Below are positions 26,806-34,975 of a stretch of 64,000 nucleotides of DNA, in pieces. The position numbers and the translations under genes were made by a program. The stretch lies in assembly GCA_958295945.1 (NCBI GenBank), contig OY282386.1, forward strand, positions 3,776,204-3,840,203. The letters run 5' to 3'. The notes beneath the pieces were generated by a model that was given only the letters and a program-made list of their open reading frames with translations, had not been told where the DNA came from and made no database searches. The stretch is from Candidatus Poribacteria bacterium. GTDB lineage: Bacteria > Poribacteria > WGA-4E > WGA-3G. Positions within the stretch are counted from its first letter, which is position 1. Every line of letters begins with the position of its first letter.

Positions 26806-28260
26806 CTAAGCTCTTTCTTGGTTCTTAAGTTGTTGATAGCGTGTATATCCATCGGATTTCGATTTGATTTTTCCATCCAATTGATCATGAAATATTACCT
26901 TGAGGAGTCTTTCAAAGTTTTTACTTGGTTCCTCACCCCATTCAATTAGGTCATCACCATTGATAATTGGTTTTTTTGGACGCAAGTTAAGTAGGTAATC
27001 ACCAATCTTAGTTCGTTGTGTTTCGGATATATTTTTGTTACAAAAAGCCAACACAATGGCTTCAAGTGGAAAAGGTTTTAGGATGTGGTAAATATCACTT
27101 TTTTTCGTTGTTTCAGCAAGAGTTCCAATGACTGGTTGAAGTTTCCGAAACGCGGTATTTGGTGTCTGCACTTGGTAGAACTGTTTATCGCCATAGACGA
27201 AAGTTTTTTCGTTTTCGTTGTCTACGATACAGCACTTTCCGTTGTGGAACTCAAATTTTGTATCTTTTGATAGTGATATTCCAATCTCTTCTATTCCAGA
27301 TCGTATTTCTACTTCATTCAAGAGGTCTTTTTGTAAGTTTGAAATTCTCCGTAATTGATGCTTTAAAACTAATTTGAAACTGAGTGCTTCAATAATATAA
27401 ATCGGCAGACCTTGTTTATTGTCTAAACCCAAAAATGCAAGCCAATGAATAAGATTATGATCTAAATCTGTGTCAGTAATATGTTCAGAAGACCACGAGA
27501 AAGCCAATTGTGCTGTTTGAAAGTCATAATGGAAAGTTGAAGGTCTTTCCCATCCGAAGAAAATATCTTCAAATACTTCAAATTCATCAAGAATGTCTAT
27601 AATTTTGGGTGCATTTTCCTCTGCCAATATGTTCTCAATTTCATTCCGTATCCGTTCCCCGCTGAGTTGTGAAATGAGTGGAATAGCCTTGTGTATGCGT
27701 TCATTATCCGAATCTGATATTTGAAAGTTATACCGTCCTGCATACCTACATGCACGAAAAATACGGGTCGGATCATCTATGTAACTATTGTTATGTATAA
27801 CACGGATGGTGCCAGTTTTTAGATCCTTAAGTCCGTCTGTTTTATCAATAATAGTCCCAAATGAATTATTATCCAAACACATTGCTAATGCATTGATTGT
27901 AAAATCTCTACGTAGTAAATCCTGTACAATTGTGCCTCGCTCTACTTTAGGTAACGTTGCAGGTTTTTGATACGTTTCACTACGAGATGAGACGAAATCG
28001 ACTTTGGGTTTTGTCAGACTCTCTGGTGTAACAGTGGCTGTGCCAAATTGTGGATGTGTCTGTAAAGTTCCATTCCAACGTTCTTGCAACTGTTTTGCTA
28101 CACTGATTGCATCTCCTTCCACTACGATGTCAATATCTAAGTTTGGGCGTTTAAGGAGTAAGTCTCTGACAGAACCCCCGACCAGATAGACATGTTTGCC
28201 ACCTATCTTACCGATTTCACGTAATGAATCTGAGAGTGCATCAGGGATAATCAGTTTCAT
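26806..28260 (-). CDS. cca: CCA tRNA nucleotidyltransferase / poly(A) polymerase family
   Basis: Adds or repairs the tRNA 3' CCA end (or polyadenylates RNA). Class II nucleotidyltransferase head: VGGSVRDLLL (residues ~27-36), catalytic LDIDIVVEG with D42/D44, RRDFTINALA, and DDPTRIFRACRYAGRY. The C-terminal half (~280-484) is the less conserved helical tRNA-binding region; no HD domain motif is evident. The start is taken as ATG 28260 (MKLIIPDAL); an in-frame TTG at 28284 has no better ribosome site. CCA adder and poly(A) polymerase cannot be separated by eye. Confidence 0.9.
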   Translation of the reverse strand: MKLIIPDALSDSLREIGKIGGKHVYLVGGSVRDLLLKRPNLDIDIVVEGDAISVAKQLQERWNGTLQTHPQFGTATVTPESLTKPKVDFVSSRSETYQKPATLPKVERGTIVQDLLRRDFTINALAMCLDNNSFGTIIDKTDGLKDLKTGTIRVIHNNSYIDDPTRIFRACRYAGRYNFQISDSDNERIHKAIPLISQLSGERIRNEIENILAEENAPKIIDILDEFEVFEDIFFGWERPSTFHYDFQTAQLAFSWSSEHITDTDLDHNLIHWLAFLGLDNKQGLPIYIIEALSFKLVLKHQLRRISNLQKDLLNEVEIRSGIEEIGISLSKDTKFEFHNGKCCIVDNENEKTFVYGDKQFYQVQTPNTAFRKLQPVIGTLAETTKKSDIYHILKPFPLEAIVLAFCNKNISETQRTKIGDYLLNLRPKKPIINGDDLIEWGEEPSKNFERLLKVIFHDQLDGKIKSKSDGYTRYQQLKNQERA

Positions 28261-28308
28261 TTTACTATGGTTATAGTAATCCAATGGAGAGCAATAAGAA
28301 CACTTACA

Positions 28309-28989
28309 TTATACAAATGCAAGAACCCGAGTGGGTGCACCTGAACTCTTTGCTAACTTTAAGGGGGCAATCACAACGAAAAAATGTGTTGGTAGCTGAC
28401 TCAAATTGCACAAATCTTCTACGTGTGGAATCCCTGCACCGAGAAAAACAAGGTGTGCAGGAGGTAGACCATCGTATAACGGAGGATGACCTGCTACAGA
28501 GTCTATACTACAAGCATCTGTTCCAATAACTTTTATACCTTTCTTGACGAGGAGTTCTGCGGCATCTTCACTGAAGCCAATCCATTCACGGTTGAAGTTG
28601 TCTTGATAGACAAATCTATCCATTCCTGTTCGCATAAAAACGATGCTATCTTTTGGAATTTCCGAATTTTCAGTCATCCATGCTTCAACATCTTCAGCCG
28701 TCACCGCATCAGTTGGTTTTTTGATAGCAGAGAAATCCATTAAGATTGCGTTTCCAGTCAATTTCTCTTTAGGTATTTCTGCGACAGTATATCCATCTGG
28801 ATACATCAGACAAGGTGTATCAATGTGTGTAGAGCAGTGTCCGGACATATCAACACGGCTCTCAAAGTATCCATCTTTTTCTAATGTGGCTTGATCGTAT
28901 ATGTTAACAGGATCTATCGGCAGTTCCCGCGGACTATCTTCGTCTACTATGTAGGATAGATCCAGCACGTTTTGGTAGTCAAGGTGCAT
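28309..28989 (-). CDS. Cyclase family protein (kynurenine formamidase-like metal hydrolase)
   Basis: A 226-aa protein of the cyclase/arylformamidase fold. The metal-binding signature HxxTHxDxP is present as H51-CSTHIDTP (H51, H55, D57). Further landmarks are GFSEDAAELLVKKGIKVIGTDACSID and the PPAHLVFLGAGI segment. Family members hydrolyse amides such as N-formylkynurenine or cyclic esters with Zn/Mn. No tryptophan-degradation gene is nearby, so the substrate is open. It lies 48 bp upstream of cca in the same direction. Confidence 0.9.
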   Translation of the reverse strand: MHLDYQNVLDLSYIVDEDSPRELPIDPVNIYDQATLEKDGYFESRVDMSGHCSTHIDTPCLMYPDGYTVAEIPKEKLTGNAILMDFSAIKKPTDAVTAEDVEAWMTENSEIPKDSIVFMRTGMDRFVYQDNFNREWIGFSEDAAELLVKKGIKVIGTDACSIDSVAGHPPLYDGLPPAHLVFLGAGIPHVEDLCNLSQLPTHFFVVIAPLKLAKSSGAPTRVLAFV

Positions 28990-29122
28990 ATTTTATCTCA
29001 ATTTCATTTATATGTAGTTGAACAAGTATAGCATATTAGACAGAACAATTCAAGTAGCAAATAATAATGGGTGTGTAATTGTATATAGGCATTCAATTGT
29101 GTGATAATATGGCACTATCTCT

Positions 29123-29198
29123 TAGGTCGGGTAGAATCCATAGCGAAATCCGATTTCTTATAGTGGCATGTCGGGTTTCGTTAACTCTGCCCGACCTA
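29123..29198. repeat. 76-bp hairpin element
   Basis: TAGGTCGGGTAGA (29123-29135) is inverted at 29186-29198 (12 of 13 bp), with a second nested stem CGAAATCCGA / TCGGGTTTCG. It is AT-neutral, non-coding and resembles a palindromic REP/MITE unit. Confidence 0.7.
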
Positions 29199-29229
29199 CA
29201 ATCTATTATGACGGATGTATAATTATACT

Positions 29230-29385
29230 GTAGTTTGGACAGTTTTTTATAGACTTGAATAATAGTCTGGACAAGGAGAATCACAGCCATCATTCCTATT
29301 TCTTCAATGGGACACCTGTCGCCCCGCTGGGGCTATAGATCGTTTGTTCACGATGTGCTGGACACATTTCGCCCCGCTGGGGCTG
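29230..29385 (-). repeat. REP-like two-hairpin array, inverted copy of the 1.6-1.8 kb array
   Basis: Hairpins GCCCCGCTGGGGC begin at 29321 and 29371, again exactly 50 bp apart. The flank 29230-29320 (GTTTGGACAG... to ...TTCTTCAATGGGACACC) is the reverse complement of 1695-1795. The variable 25 bp between hairpins differs from that of the first array. Confidence 0.85.
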
Positions 29386-29401
29386 CCCATTTTGATATTC
29401 T

Positions 29402-29521
29402 AACCTAAGTTGCTACCTGCTGAATATTAATCATCAAAGGACTTTGTCAAACGAAGAACAAAGGCATTCTGCATATTTTAGTGCCACTTCATAACAATCG
29501 TGGTTGGAAACCACTCCAACA
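29402..29521 (+). repeat. 120-bp dispersed repeat, copy 2
   Basis: A direct-orientation copy of 26648-26767. It sits 17 bp from the REP-like array, so the 29.1-29.55 kb gap is a stack of four different repeat types and holds no gene. Confidence 0.8.
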
Positions 29522-29533
29522 GCAGTAGTGTAC

Positions 29534-29550
29534 GCAAACTGGCAGTTTGC
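29534..29550. repeat. Hairpin GCAAACTGGCAGTTTGC
   Basis: A palindrome related to 17371-17389 with compensated outer pairs. It is the fourth repeat unit in this gap. Confidence 0.6.
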
Positions 29551-29642
29551 GCTACAATTGTGTGCAAGTAATTATAGATTTCGAAGGCTGAAATGGTCAT
29601 GAATCTTGCGAAACATTTAACAGCGAATTCTTTATGTCTTTC

Positions 29643-30032
29643 TTAAAATATCATTGTAATTTTCCTCCACAACGACGTACAATTGACGTACAATAGTCCG
29701 TACAACTGTACGTTGTTTAAGTTGTTGATAGCATTGTCTACATAAGGGTTAAGAAAGGTTTTTTCAAAAACAAAATTTTTTTTAAATTGTACGTCATCCA
29801 CATTCAGTTTCGGTGTGTAAGAAATCGGAGATGGAAACCTTCCCTGCATAATCTGGTATGATAATTCAATAGTTAAGAATATCGTTTTCAAAATGTCAGT
29901 AAGTGCACTTAATTGCGCGTCTATGACCGGTTTTGTTTCTGATCTGCCACAATATTGAGCTGTCACTCTATGGAATGACGTGAACATTTGCTGGACAATC
30001 TCTGTGACATGTTTAACCTGATCTGTATACAT
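29643..30032 (-). CDS. Hypothetical 129-aa protein
   Basis: I do not recognise this protein. The first 70 residues are amphipathic-helical (VKHVTEIVQQMFTSFHRV, LTDILKTIFLTIELSYQIM), suggesting a helical bundle. It has no signal peptide. The 3' end of the gene runs through a cluster of GTACAA/TTGTAC repeats (about 29678-29717), so the C-terminal ~25 residues may be recently altered. Reality of the gene is supported by a good promoter 40 bp upstream, but no strong Shine-Dalgarno is visible. Confidence 0.5.
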   Translation of the reverse strand: MYTDQVKHVTEIVQQMFTSFHRVTAQYCGRSETKPVIDAQLSALTDILKTIFLTIELSYQIMQGRFPSPISYTPKLNVDDVQFKKNFVFEKTFLNPYVDNAINNLNNVQLYGLLYVNCTSLWRKITMIF

Positions 30033-30072
30033 GTTTGATTACCTACATTTCAAAACTATTTATGTGACACAT

Positions 30073-30102
30073 ATTATAACGTAAGTAACTAACATAAGTC
30101 AA
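30073..30102 (-). promoter_or_regulatory. Promoter TTGACT-18-TATAAT on the minus strand
   Basis: Read on the minus strand, TTGACT (30102-30097) and TATAAT (30078-30073) are 18 bp apart. The predicted start is near 30066, about 34 bp before ATG 30032 of the hypothetical gene. Confidence 0.6.
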
Positions 30103-30227
30103 GTAAAAAAGGAATATATTTGGCATATATTCATTCTTTTGTGTATTTTCTTAGAACAATTGTATATATTTCTCTGGATGTTGCATTTTTGATCATTTGG
30201 TTATCCTGAATTGATTGTAAATTCACA

Positions 30228-31001
30228 TCATTGTTCTTCATTAAAATAATCAAGGATTGTAGTTTGCAGTACTCCATTCGTTGCTACCAGTGAAGCAGTG
30301 TCTTTCGTGATGGTTTGTCCTTGTATATCCGTAACCATGCCTCCTGCTTCCCGCACAATAACAGTTATTGCAGCAATGTCCCAGACACTTATTGCTGCTT
30401 CAACCACAACGTCCGCTCTGCCAGAAGCCACAAGGTGATACATATAGAAATCACCAAACCCTCGGGAACGTGCAGTGTCGTTGATTAGGTTGTAGATACC
30501 ATCAAATGTGTTCTTTTCTACAAACCATTTCAATCCACCATGGCAAATCATTGCGTCTGAAGGTTCTGAAACATTTGAGACCTTTATCGGTTCATCATTT
30601 AGAAATGCTCCTTTACCCTTTTCAGCATATAGTAGCTCATTTAACAATGGGGCATTGGAAACACCGAGAATAAGTTCATCTTCTTTCATCAGTGCGATTT
30701 GCGTGCCGAATATAGGAATATTACGAATGAAGTTCTTAGTTGCATCAATAGGATCAATGATCCAAGTATAAGGTGATGTTCCTACTTCTGTCCCAAATTC
30801 TTCACCTAAAAATCCGTGGTCTGGAAATGTGCTCTTGATGGTTGCTCTGATGGCTTCTTCCGCTTCTGTATCTGCACGGGTGACTGGTGTTTCATCGCTC
30901 TTTAGCTCAACTTTGAGAGTGCTTTCATGGTAATATTTCGTTATTATATCTTCAGCCTTTTTCGCTGCATCAATCGCAACGGTTAAATAGTCACTGGTCA
31001 T
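30228..31001 (-). CDS. Inositol monophosphatase family phosphatase (histidinol-phosphatase-like)
   Basis: A 257-aa Mg-dependent phosphatase. Metal-site motifs: GFLGEEFG (E67/E68), the central D83-PIDATKNF (family consensus DPIDGT; here Gly is Ala), and the C-terminal WDIAAITVIVREAGG carrying the third Asp. The TKNF/IRN context is closer to histidinol-phosphatase or archaeal-type FBPase/IMPase members than to SuhB. AGGAGG precedes ATG 31001. The DCC protein gene lies 18 bp upstream. No other his gene is present, so the substrate is uncertain. Confidence 0.88.
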   Translation of the reverse strand: MTSDYLTVAIDAAKKAEDIITKYYHESTLKVELKSDETPVTRADTEAEEAIRATIKSTFPDHGFLGEEFGTEVGTSPYTWIIDPIDATKNFIRNIPIFGTQIALMKEDELILGVSNAPLLNELLYAEKGKGAFLNDEPIKVSNVSEPSDAMICHGGLKWFVEKNTFDGIYNLINDTARSRGFGDFYMYHLVASGRADVVVEAAISVWDIAAITVIVREAGGMVTDIQGQTITKDTASLVATNGVLQTTILDYFNEEQ

Positions 31002-31019
31002 GTATCCTCCTATCTGATT

Positions 31020-31394
31020 TCAATCCGTATGTTTTTTCCACAACCGTCGGGTCATCTTAGAGAAATGTTGACGATGTTTTGCGATAAATCGATAGATTGC
31101 TTCTGTAAGGTGTGAAAAACCGGGTAATTTGTTGTAGCACCAAAGAAATGTGCTGTTGTCCAATGCACGTAGGATTGCCTCAACACCTGAATAGACCTGT
31201 CCAGTTTCTAATATCAACTTCACTGAGGATTGAAAATCGGAAACTGGTATCTCAGGAAAATTCGCAGCTACATCCTGATATGGGGCATAATCTATACGGT
31301 CTTTGGTGACATGTTTCCAACGAAAAATCCAATATTTGCAGAAATCACAGTCCCCATCATATACAAGAATGGGTTTGTAAATTTTGGATTCCAT
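31020..31394 (-). CDS. DCC family thiol-disulfide oxidoreductase-like protein (DUF393)
   Basis: A 124-aa thioredoxin-like protein named for its VYDGDCDFC motif, here with C16 and C19. The rest (VEAILRAL, WCYNKLPGF, ..YRFIAKHR) follows the family. It could exchange disulfides, but no substrate is known for the family. The 18-bp gap to the phosphatase gene suggests co-transcription. Confidence 0.88.
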   Translation of the reverse strand: MESKIYKPILVYDGDCDFCKYWIFRWKHVTKDRIDYAPYQDVAANFPEIPVSDFQSSVKLILETGQVYSGVEAILRALDNSTFLWCYNKLPGFSHLTEAIYRFIAKHRQHFSKMTRRLWKKHTD

Positions 31395-31441
31395 CTATCT
31401 TTACCATTTCACAAACCCACAGAGAATTCTGTTGACTGCGA

Positions 31442-32671
31442 TCAATTCCATGCCTTACCTATTTTTTCTATTGCTTCTACAATTTGATCCATGTCCGATT
31501 CAGTGCCAAGGAACATATTTTGGAATAACCATACACTCGTTTCACATACCATTTCTGTATTTGGACAGGTTAATGTGCGTATCAGGTGCGGATATTTTTT
31601 AGCGACATGGGCCATGCCAGGTTCTTCGGATAGCGGGGAACGGTAACCGATTGAACACGGGACTCCTTCAGCGGCTAATGCATTCACAAATTCTTGTCGT
31701 GATTTACCACCGAAACCTTCTGGATCATACTTCATACAGTAAAGGTGATATCCGTGTGTAGTTGCCCAAGATGCAAGTTTAGGTGGCGTGATTCCTGGGA
31801 TGTTTTCCAAAGCATTAGACAGATAGGTCGCATTTCGGTTGCGTCTGTCTGTTTGTGTTTCAAGTAGATCTAATCGGACAGACAAAATGGCAGCGAGATA
31901 TTCAGATGGACGATAATTCCATCCAAGACGCGGATATTCCCATCTTGCACCGCCGGGAGCACGTCCTACATTCATAAAGGCACATACCCTATCATGTATG
32001 TCTTTGTCGTTTGTTGTGACCATGCCACCCTCACCAGATGTCAGGTTTTTTGATGATTGAAAACTAAAGGCTCCTACATCGCTCAGACTTCCTACTTTTT
32101 TTGTGAGATATTCGGCCCCGTGTGCTTGTGCACAATCCTCAATGAGTTTTATTTGATGACGGTTGGCAATTTCTCTTAATTCTCCCATGTCTGCTGGATG
32201 TCCACCGAGATGTACGGGGAGAATCGCACGGGTTTCAGGAGTAATCGCTGCTTCCACTGCATCGGGATCAATTGTAAATGATTCTGGACAGACATCTACA
32301 AAAGCGACGGTGCAGTTACGTTCTAAGACTGCACTTGCTGTTGCGACAAAAGTGTAGTTTGGTACGATGACTTCTCCACCGTCGCTAAACCCATCAAGGT
32401 CAAGTGCCGCTGCTAAAGCAGCACTGATTGAGTCAGTGCCGTGTGGCATGAATATGGCGTATTGTGTTCCAGTATATTCAGCATATTGTTCGCAGAAACG
32501 GGGTATCAGAGAACCACCTGACCCTTCGTGACCGCTCAAATAGACTTCACGTAGTGAGGGTTCAATCTTTGATTCCCATTCTTCTGTGGTAGTAATTGGC
32601 CATTGTTTCCATGGGTGAGTTTTTGTGTTTCTAACAGGTGTTCCACCAGAAATCGCTAATTGTTTTGACAT
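31442..32671 (-). CDS. DegT/DnrJ/EryC1/StrS family PLP aminotransferase
   Basis: A 409-aa sugar aminotransferase-type enzyme. The internal aldimine Lys is K208 in FSFQSSKNLTSGEGG, with the PLP-binding IEDCAQAHGA (D179) and VIVPNYTFVATASA. The C-terminal part (WNYRPSEYLAAI, CLYCM..) is normal. GGAGAT precedes ATG 32671. The family transfers an amino group to keto-sugars in nucleotide-sugar or aminocyclitol pathways; no sugar-nucleotide gene is adjacent, and the Gfo/Idh genes are 18 kb away. The substrate is unassigned. Confidence 0.92.
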   Translation of the reverse strand: MSKQLAISGGTPVRNTKTHPWKQWPITTTEEWESKIEPSLREVYLSGHEGSGGSLIPRFCEQYAEYTGTQYAIFMPHGTDSISAALAAALDLDGFSDGGEVIVPNYTFVATASAVLERNCTVAFVDVCPESFTIDPDAVEAAITPETRAILPVHLGGHPADMGELREIANRHQIKLIEDCAQAHGAEYLTKKVGSLSDVGAFSFQSSKNLTSGEGGMVTTNDKDIHDRVCAFMNVGRAPGGARWEYPRLGWNYRPSEYLAAILSVRLDLLETQTDRRNRNATYLSNALENIPGITPPKLASWATTHGYHLYCMKYDPEGFGGKSRQEFVNALAAEGVPCSIGYRSPLSEEPGMAHVAKKYPHLIRTLTCPNTEMVCETSVWLFQNMFLGTESDMDQIVEAIEKIGKAWN

Positions 32672-32716
32672 TAATATCTCCGACTAAATAGGTCTATAAG
32701 CAATTATATCTCTAAT

Positions 32717-32822
32717 ACCAAATTGACGTGATTATTTTTTTAATATAGTCAGCATTGCGAGGCACGGAGACCCCGCACTACAATGGATGGTAAGAAATTA
32801 GTGGCAAGAACTTTACACACCC
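32717..32822. repeat. Member of the ACCAAATT / GGTCTCCGTGCC element family
   Basis: Starts ACCAAATTGACGTGATT (32717), like the left end at 6451, and contains GCGAGGCACGGAGACC (32754-32769) and TACAATGGATGG, the inverse of 6.53 kb sequence. It ends with ACTTTACACACCCA, the inverse of the TGTGTAAAGT motif. Non-coding. Confidence 0.7.
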
Positions 32823-32832
32823 ATAGTAAATG

Positions 32833-33549
32833 TCAATCATGTTCCATTTTACGGACACCGTTCTCATATTTAACCTGATATGGAACATCAGGAACATCCA
32901 TCATACGAATTGCAAGTTCACCAAATGTAATGAGCGGTTCAGAAAGGAGAAGCAATTCATCCAATGATTCTGATGGCGTCTTATCAGTTGTATCAAGCAC
33001 AATTTTTAGTCCTTTATGCGTAAACAGCGATTTATCTATCTCTTCTTGAAAGCGTTGTTTTAGTTTGGGTATATCCTCGGTCTTGATAATCTGATATTCA
33101 TGTGGATCTGCTTCCATTCGCTGTTGTATTGCCTCATCACTTGCAGTTACGTGTATCATGACAACATCCGGTAAACGCGCTTCCATAACTTGTACTTCAT
33201 ATCCGCGTTGTGCGCGGTGATGATAGTTACTATAATACGGACAATTAGGATCATCACCATAGACAGAAGTATAGACTAATTCCTCAATGTGCCAACCAGC
33301 TATCAGTGTGTTAGGATAGTTTTTGATTACTTCAACATGATACTGTATTTGCATCCGCTGCATCCGCTCCTTGACATCATTAGGGAAGCTTATGTAAGCT
33401 GCTCTTGATTCTGGACTCAACGTTGAATCAGGTATTGTAAAGTGATCGTCAACATGAACTGACAGTTTCCGATGACGATAATATTCGGTCAAGAGGTTAA
33501 TCATAGTTGATTTTCCTGCGTATTCAATACCGACAAAAATACATCTCAT
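32833..33549 (-). CDS. P-loop kinase-like protein (thymidylate kinase-like), substrate unknown
   Basis: A 238-aa soluble protein with Walker A G7-IEYAGKST at the very N-terminus, as in dTMP kinases and other small-molecule kinases, and a helical lid-like region (QRMQIQYHVEVIKNYPNTLIAGWHIEE) plus VVMIHVTASDEAIQQRMEAD, a typical base/adenine-side element. It lacks the DRY/ dTMP-specific motifs, so it is probably not Tmk. Start ATG 33549 follows AGAGGAATTCT. The phosphoryl acceptor is unknown. Confidence 0.7.
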   Translation of the reverse strand: MRCIFVGIEYAGKSTMINLLTEYYRHRKLSVHVDDHFTIPDSTLSPESRAAYISFPNDVKERMQRMQIQYHVEVIKNYPNTLIAGWHIEELVYTSVYGDDPNCPYYSNYHHRAQRGYEVQVMEARLPDVVMIHVTASDEAIQQRMEADPHEYQIIKTEDIPKLKQRFQEEIDKSLFTHKGLKIVLDTTDKTPSESLDELLLLSEPLITFGELAIRMMDVPDVPYQVKYENGVRKMEHD

Positions 33550-33679
33550 AGAATTCCTCTCAATAAAGTAAGAAAAAGATTATACGATATCCACATAAAG
33601 GATTATCAGGAAATCAGAAAACTGTCAAGAATCTGTGTGATTGAGTGTGTGTAAAGTTTTTGGCATTAACGGCATAAAT

Positions 33680-33739
33680 CATAGTAGGAGGGAACTCCGA
33701 TTCCCGATCTATCGCGATTCGGAGATCGTTCCTACTATG
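33680..33739. repeat. 60-bp hairpin element, copy 1
   Basis: CATAGTAGGA at 33680 and TCCTACTATG ending at 33739 close a hairpin whose 30-bp arms match at 24 positions; the inner parts read CTCCGATTCCCGA and TCGCGATTCGGAGATCG. A second copy lies at 39224-39289. The rest of the gap 33550-33868 holds nothing recognisable except a TGTGTAAAGTTTTTGGCA motif near 33646. Confidence 0.8.
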
Positions 33740-33868
33740 ATATGGTTTTGAAATACATCCAAATATTGTTGAAATGCAAATCTATCCTACAAGGCTGTGT
33801 AGCAAGGCAAAGGGAAGTATCTGATGGAGTAATTTTTTTGGGCATAATATACATCAAATCAATAATCA

Positions 33869-34165
33869 CTATGTGTTTTCACCCTCTTGTTGTGTATTTA
33901 GCTGCTCCTTTATATCTGTTAATGAGTCGTTCATTCTTGCTAATATGATTAAGACTTCGCAGACGACACGTAATATGATCGGATATTGGACAAACCAAAG
34001 AAATAGAACTAAAGGTAATCCATACAAATATGTACTACCAAAAGTAAGTAAATTCGCAACAATTTGATAGATACCTGCAATAATACAGAAACATAGACCA
34101 AGCCTAAACACTATTGGGATTATTACCGGAATTGTTATTTTCTTGAAATTGAAAAAATCTTTCAT
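33869..34165 (-). CDS. DUF4282-type small membrane protein
   Basis: A 98-aa protein with two transmembrane helices (IPIVFRLGLCFCIIAGIYQIV and LPLVLFLWFVQYPIILRVVC), then a conserved-looking R..CEVLIILARMNDSL segment and a polar tail, as in DUF4282. The role is unknown. AAGGTGG precedes the ATG. It lies 32 bp downstream of the aldolase gene in the same direction. Confidence 0.75.
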   Translation of the reverse strand: MKDFFNFKKITIPVIIPIVFRLGLCFCIIAGIYQIVANLLTFGSTYLYGLPLVLFLWFVQYPIILRVVCEVLIILARMNDSLTDIKEQLNTQQEGENT

Positions 34166-34197
34166 AGGTCCACCTTATTTCTATTCAAAATGTATGC

Positions 34198-34953
34198 TCA
34201 GTTTCTTGCATTTTCTGCTCGTTGTTTATATGCTGTCGCGCCAGTTGAAATCCATCCACCAACACCAACAAGTAGAAACTGAACTCCTGCCTTCACGTAT
34301 TTCTCAACGGAATCATCTAAAGCCAATGTGCCAGCAATACGTCCTGTATCTTGGATTCGTGCCAAGGTATTGTCAATTGTGTTCTGCACATCAGGGTGGT
34401 GGTGATTACCGATGTGTCCCATAGAAGTCGCTAAATCTGATGGTGCTACAAAGAACACATCTATGTGGTCAACAGTGAGTATTTCGTCTAAGTTGTTCAC
34501 TGCTTCAATGTCTTCGATGAGAACAACTAACAACGTCTGGTCATTTGCCACCTCAAAATAGTTGTCAACACCATATCCTTGCCGACTGGTGAACATTCCG
34601 CGATGTCCAATAGGTGCGAACTTACCACCATCCACTACGTTCTGTGCTTCTGCTTTTGTGTTGACATGCGGGACGACAATTCCCATAGCACCGCAGTCCA
34701 ATGTGCGGTAAATCAATGCTTGGTCATTACGATTGACTCGCACGACTGATGTCATGCCCCATAAATCAGATGCGCGTGTGAGATCACCGAGATTTGTTGC
34801 GTCTGCACTGCCGTGTTCACCTTCTAACCATACACCATCAAAGTCGTTGGGTCCGAATGCATCTATATCATCCGCATTTGTCAGTCCTGCAACGATGTAT
34901 GCAGATTCACCATTTGCTAGTTTTTGCTTAATTTTATTTGGTCTAATTTCCAT
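34198..34953 (-). CDS. HpcH/HpaI family aldolase
   Basis: A 251-aa class II (metal-dependent) TIM-barrel aldolase cleaving or forming 2-keto-3-deoxy acids. Motifs: FDGVWLEGEHGSAD with the catalytic His, the metal-binding LLVVLIEDIEAVNNLDEI (Glu) and DVFFVAPSDLATSMG (Asp). The start is ATG 34953 (MEIRPNKIK) with AGTGAG ahead; the longer frame to 35022 would overlap the ceramidase-like gene. With the corrected start the two genes are 22 bp apart, an operon. The substrate is unknown. Confidence 0.9.
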   Translation of the reverse strand: MEIRPNKIKQKLANGESAYIVAGLTNADDIDAFGPNDFDGVWLEGEHGSADATNLGDLTRASDLWGMTSVVRVNRNDQALIYRTLDCGAMGIVVPHVNTKAEAQNVVDGGKFAPIGHRGMFTSRQGYGVDNYFEVANDQTLLVVLIEDIEAVNNLDEILTVDHIDVFFVAPSDLATSMGHIGNHHHPDVQNTIDNTLARIQDTGRIAGTLALDDSVEKYVKAGVQFLLVGVGGWISTGATAYKQRAENARN

Positions 34954-34975
34954 TATTTTCTCACTTTCTGTAGAT

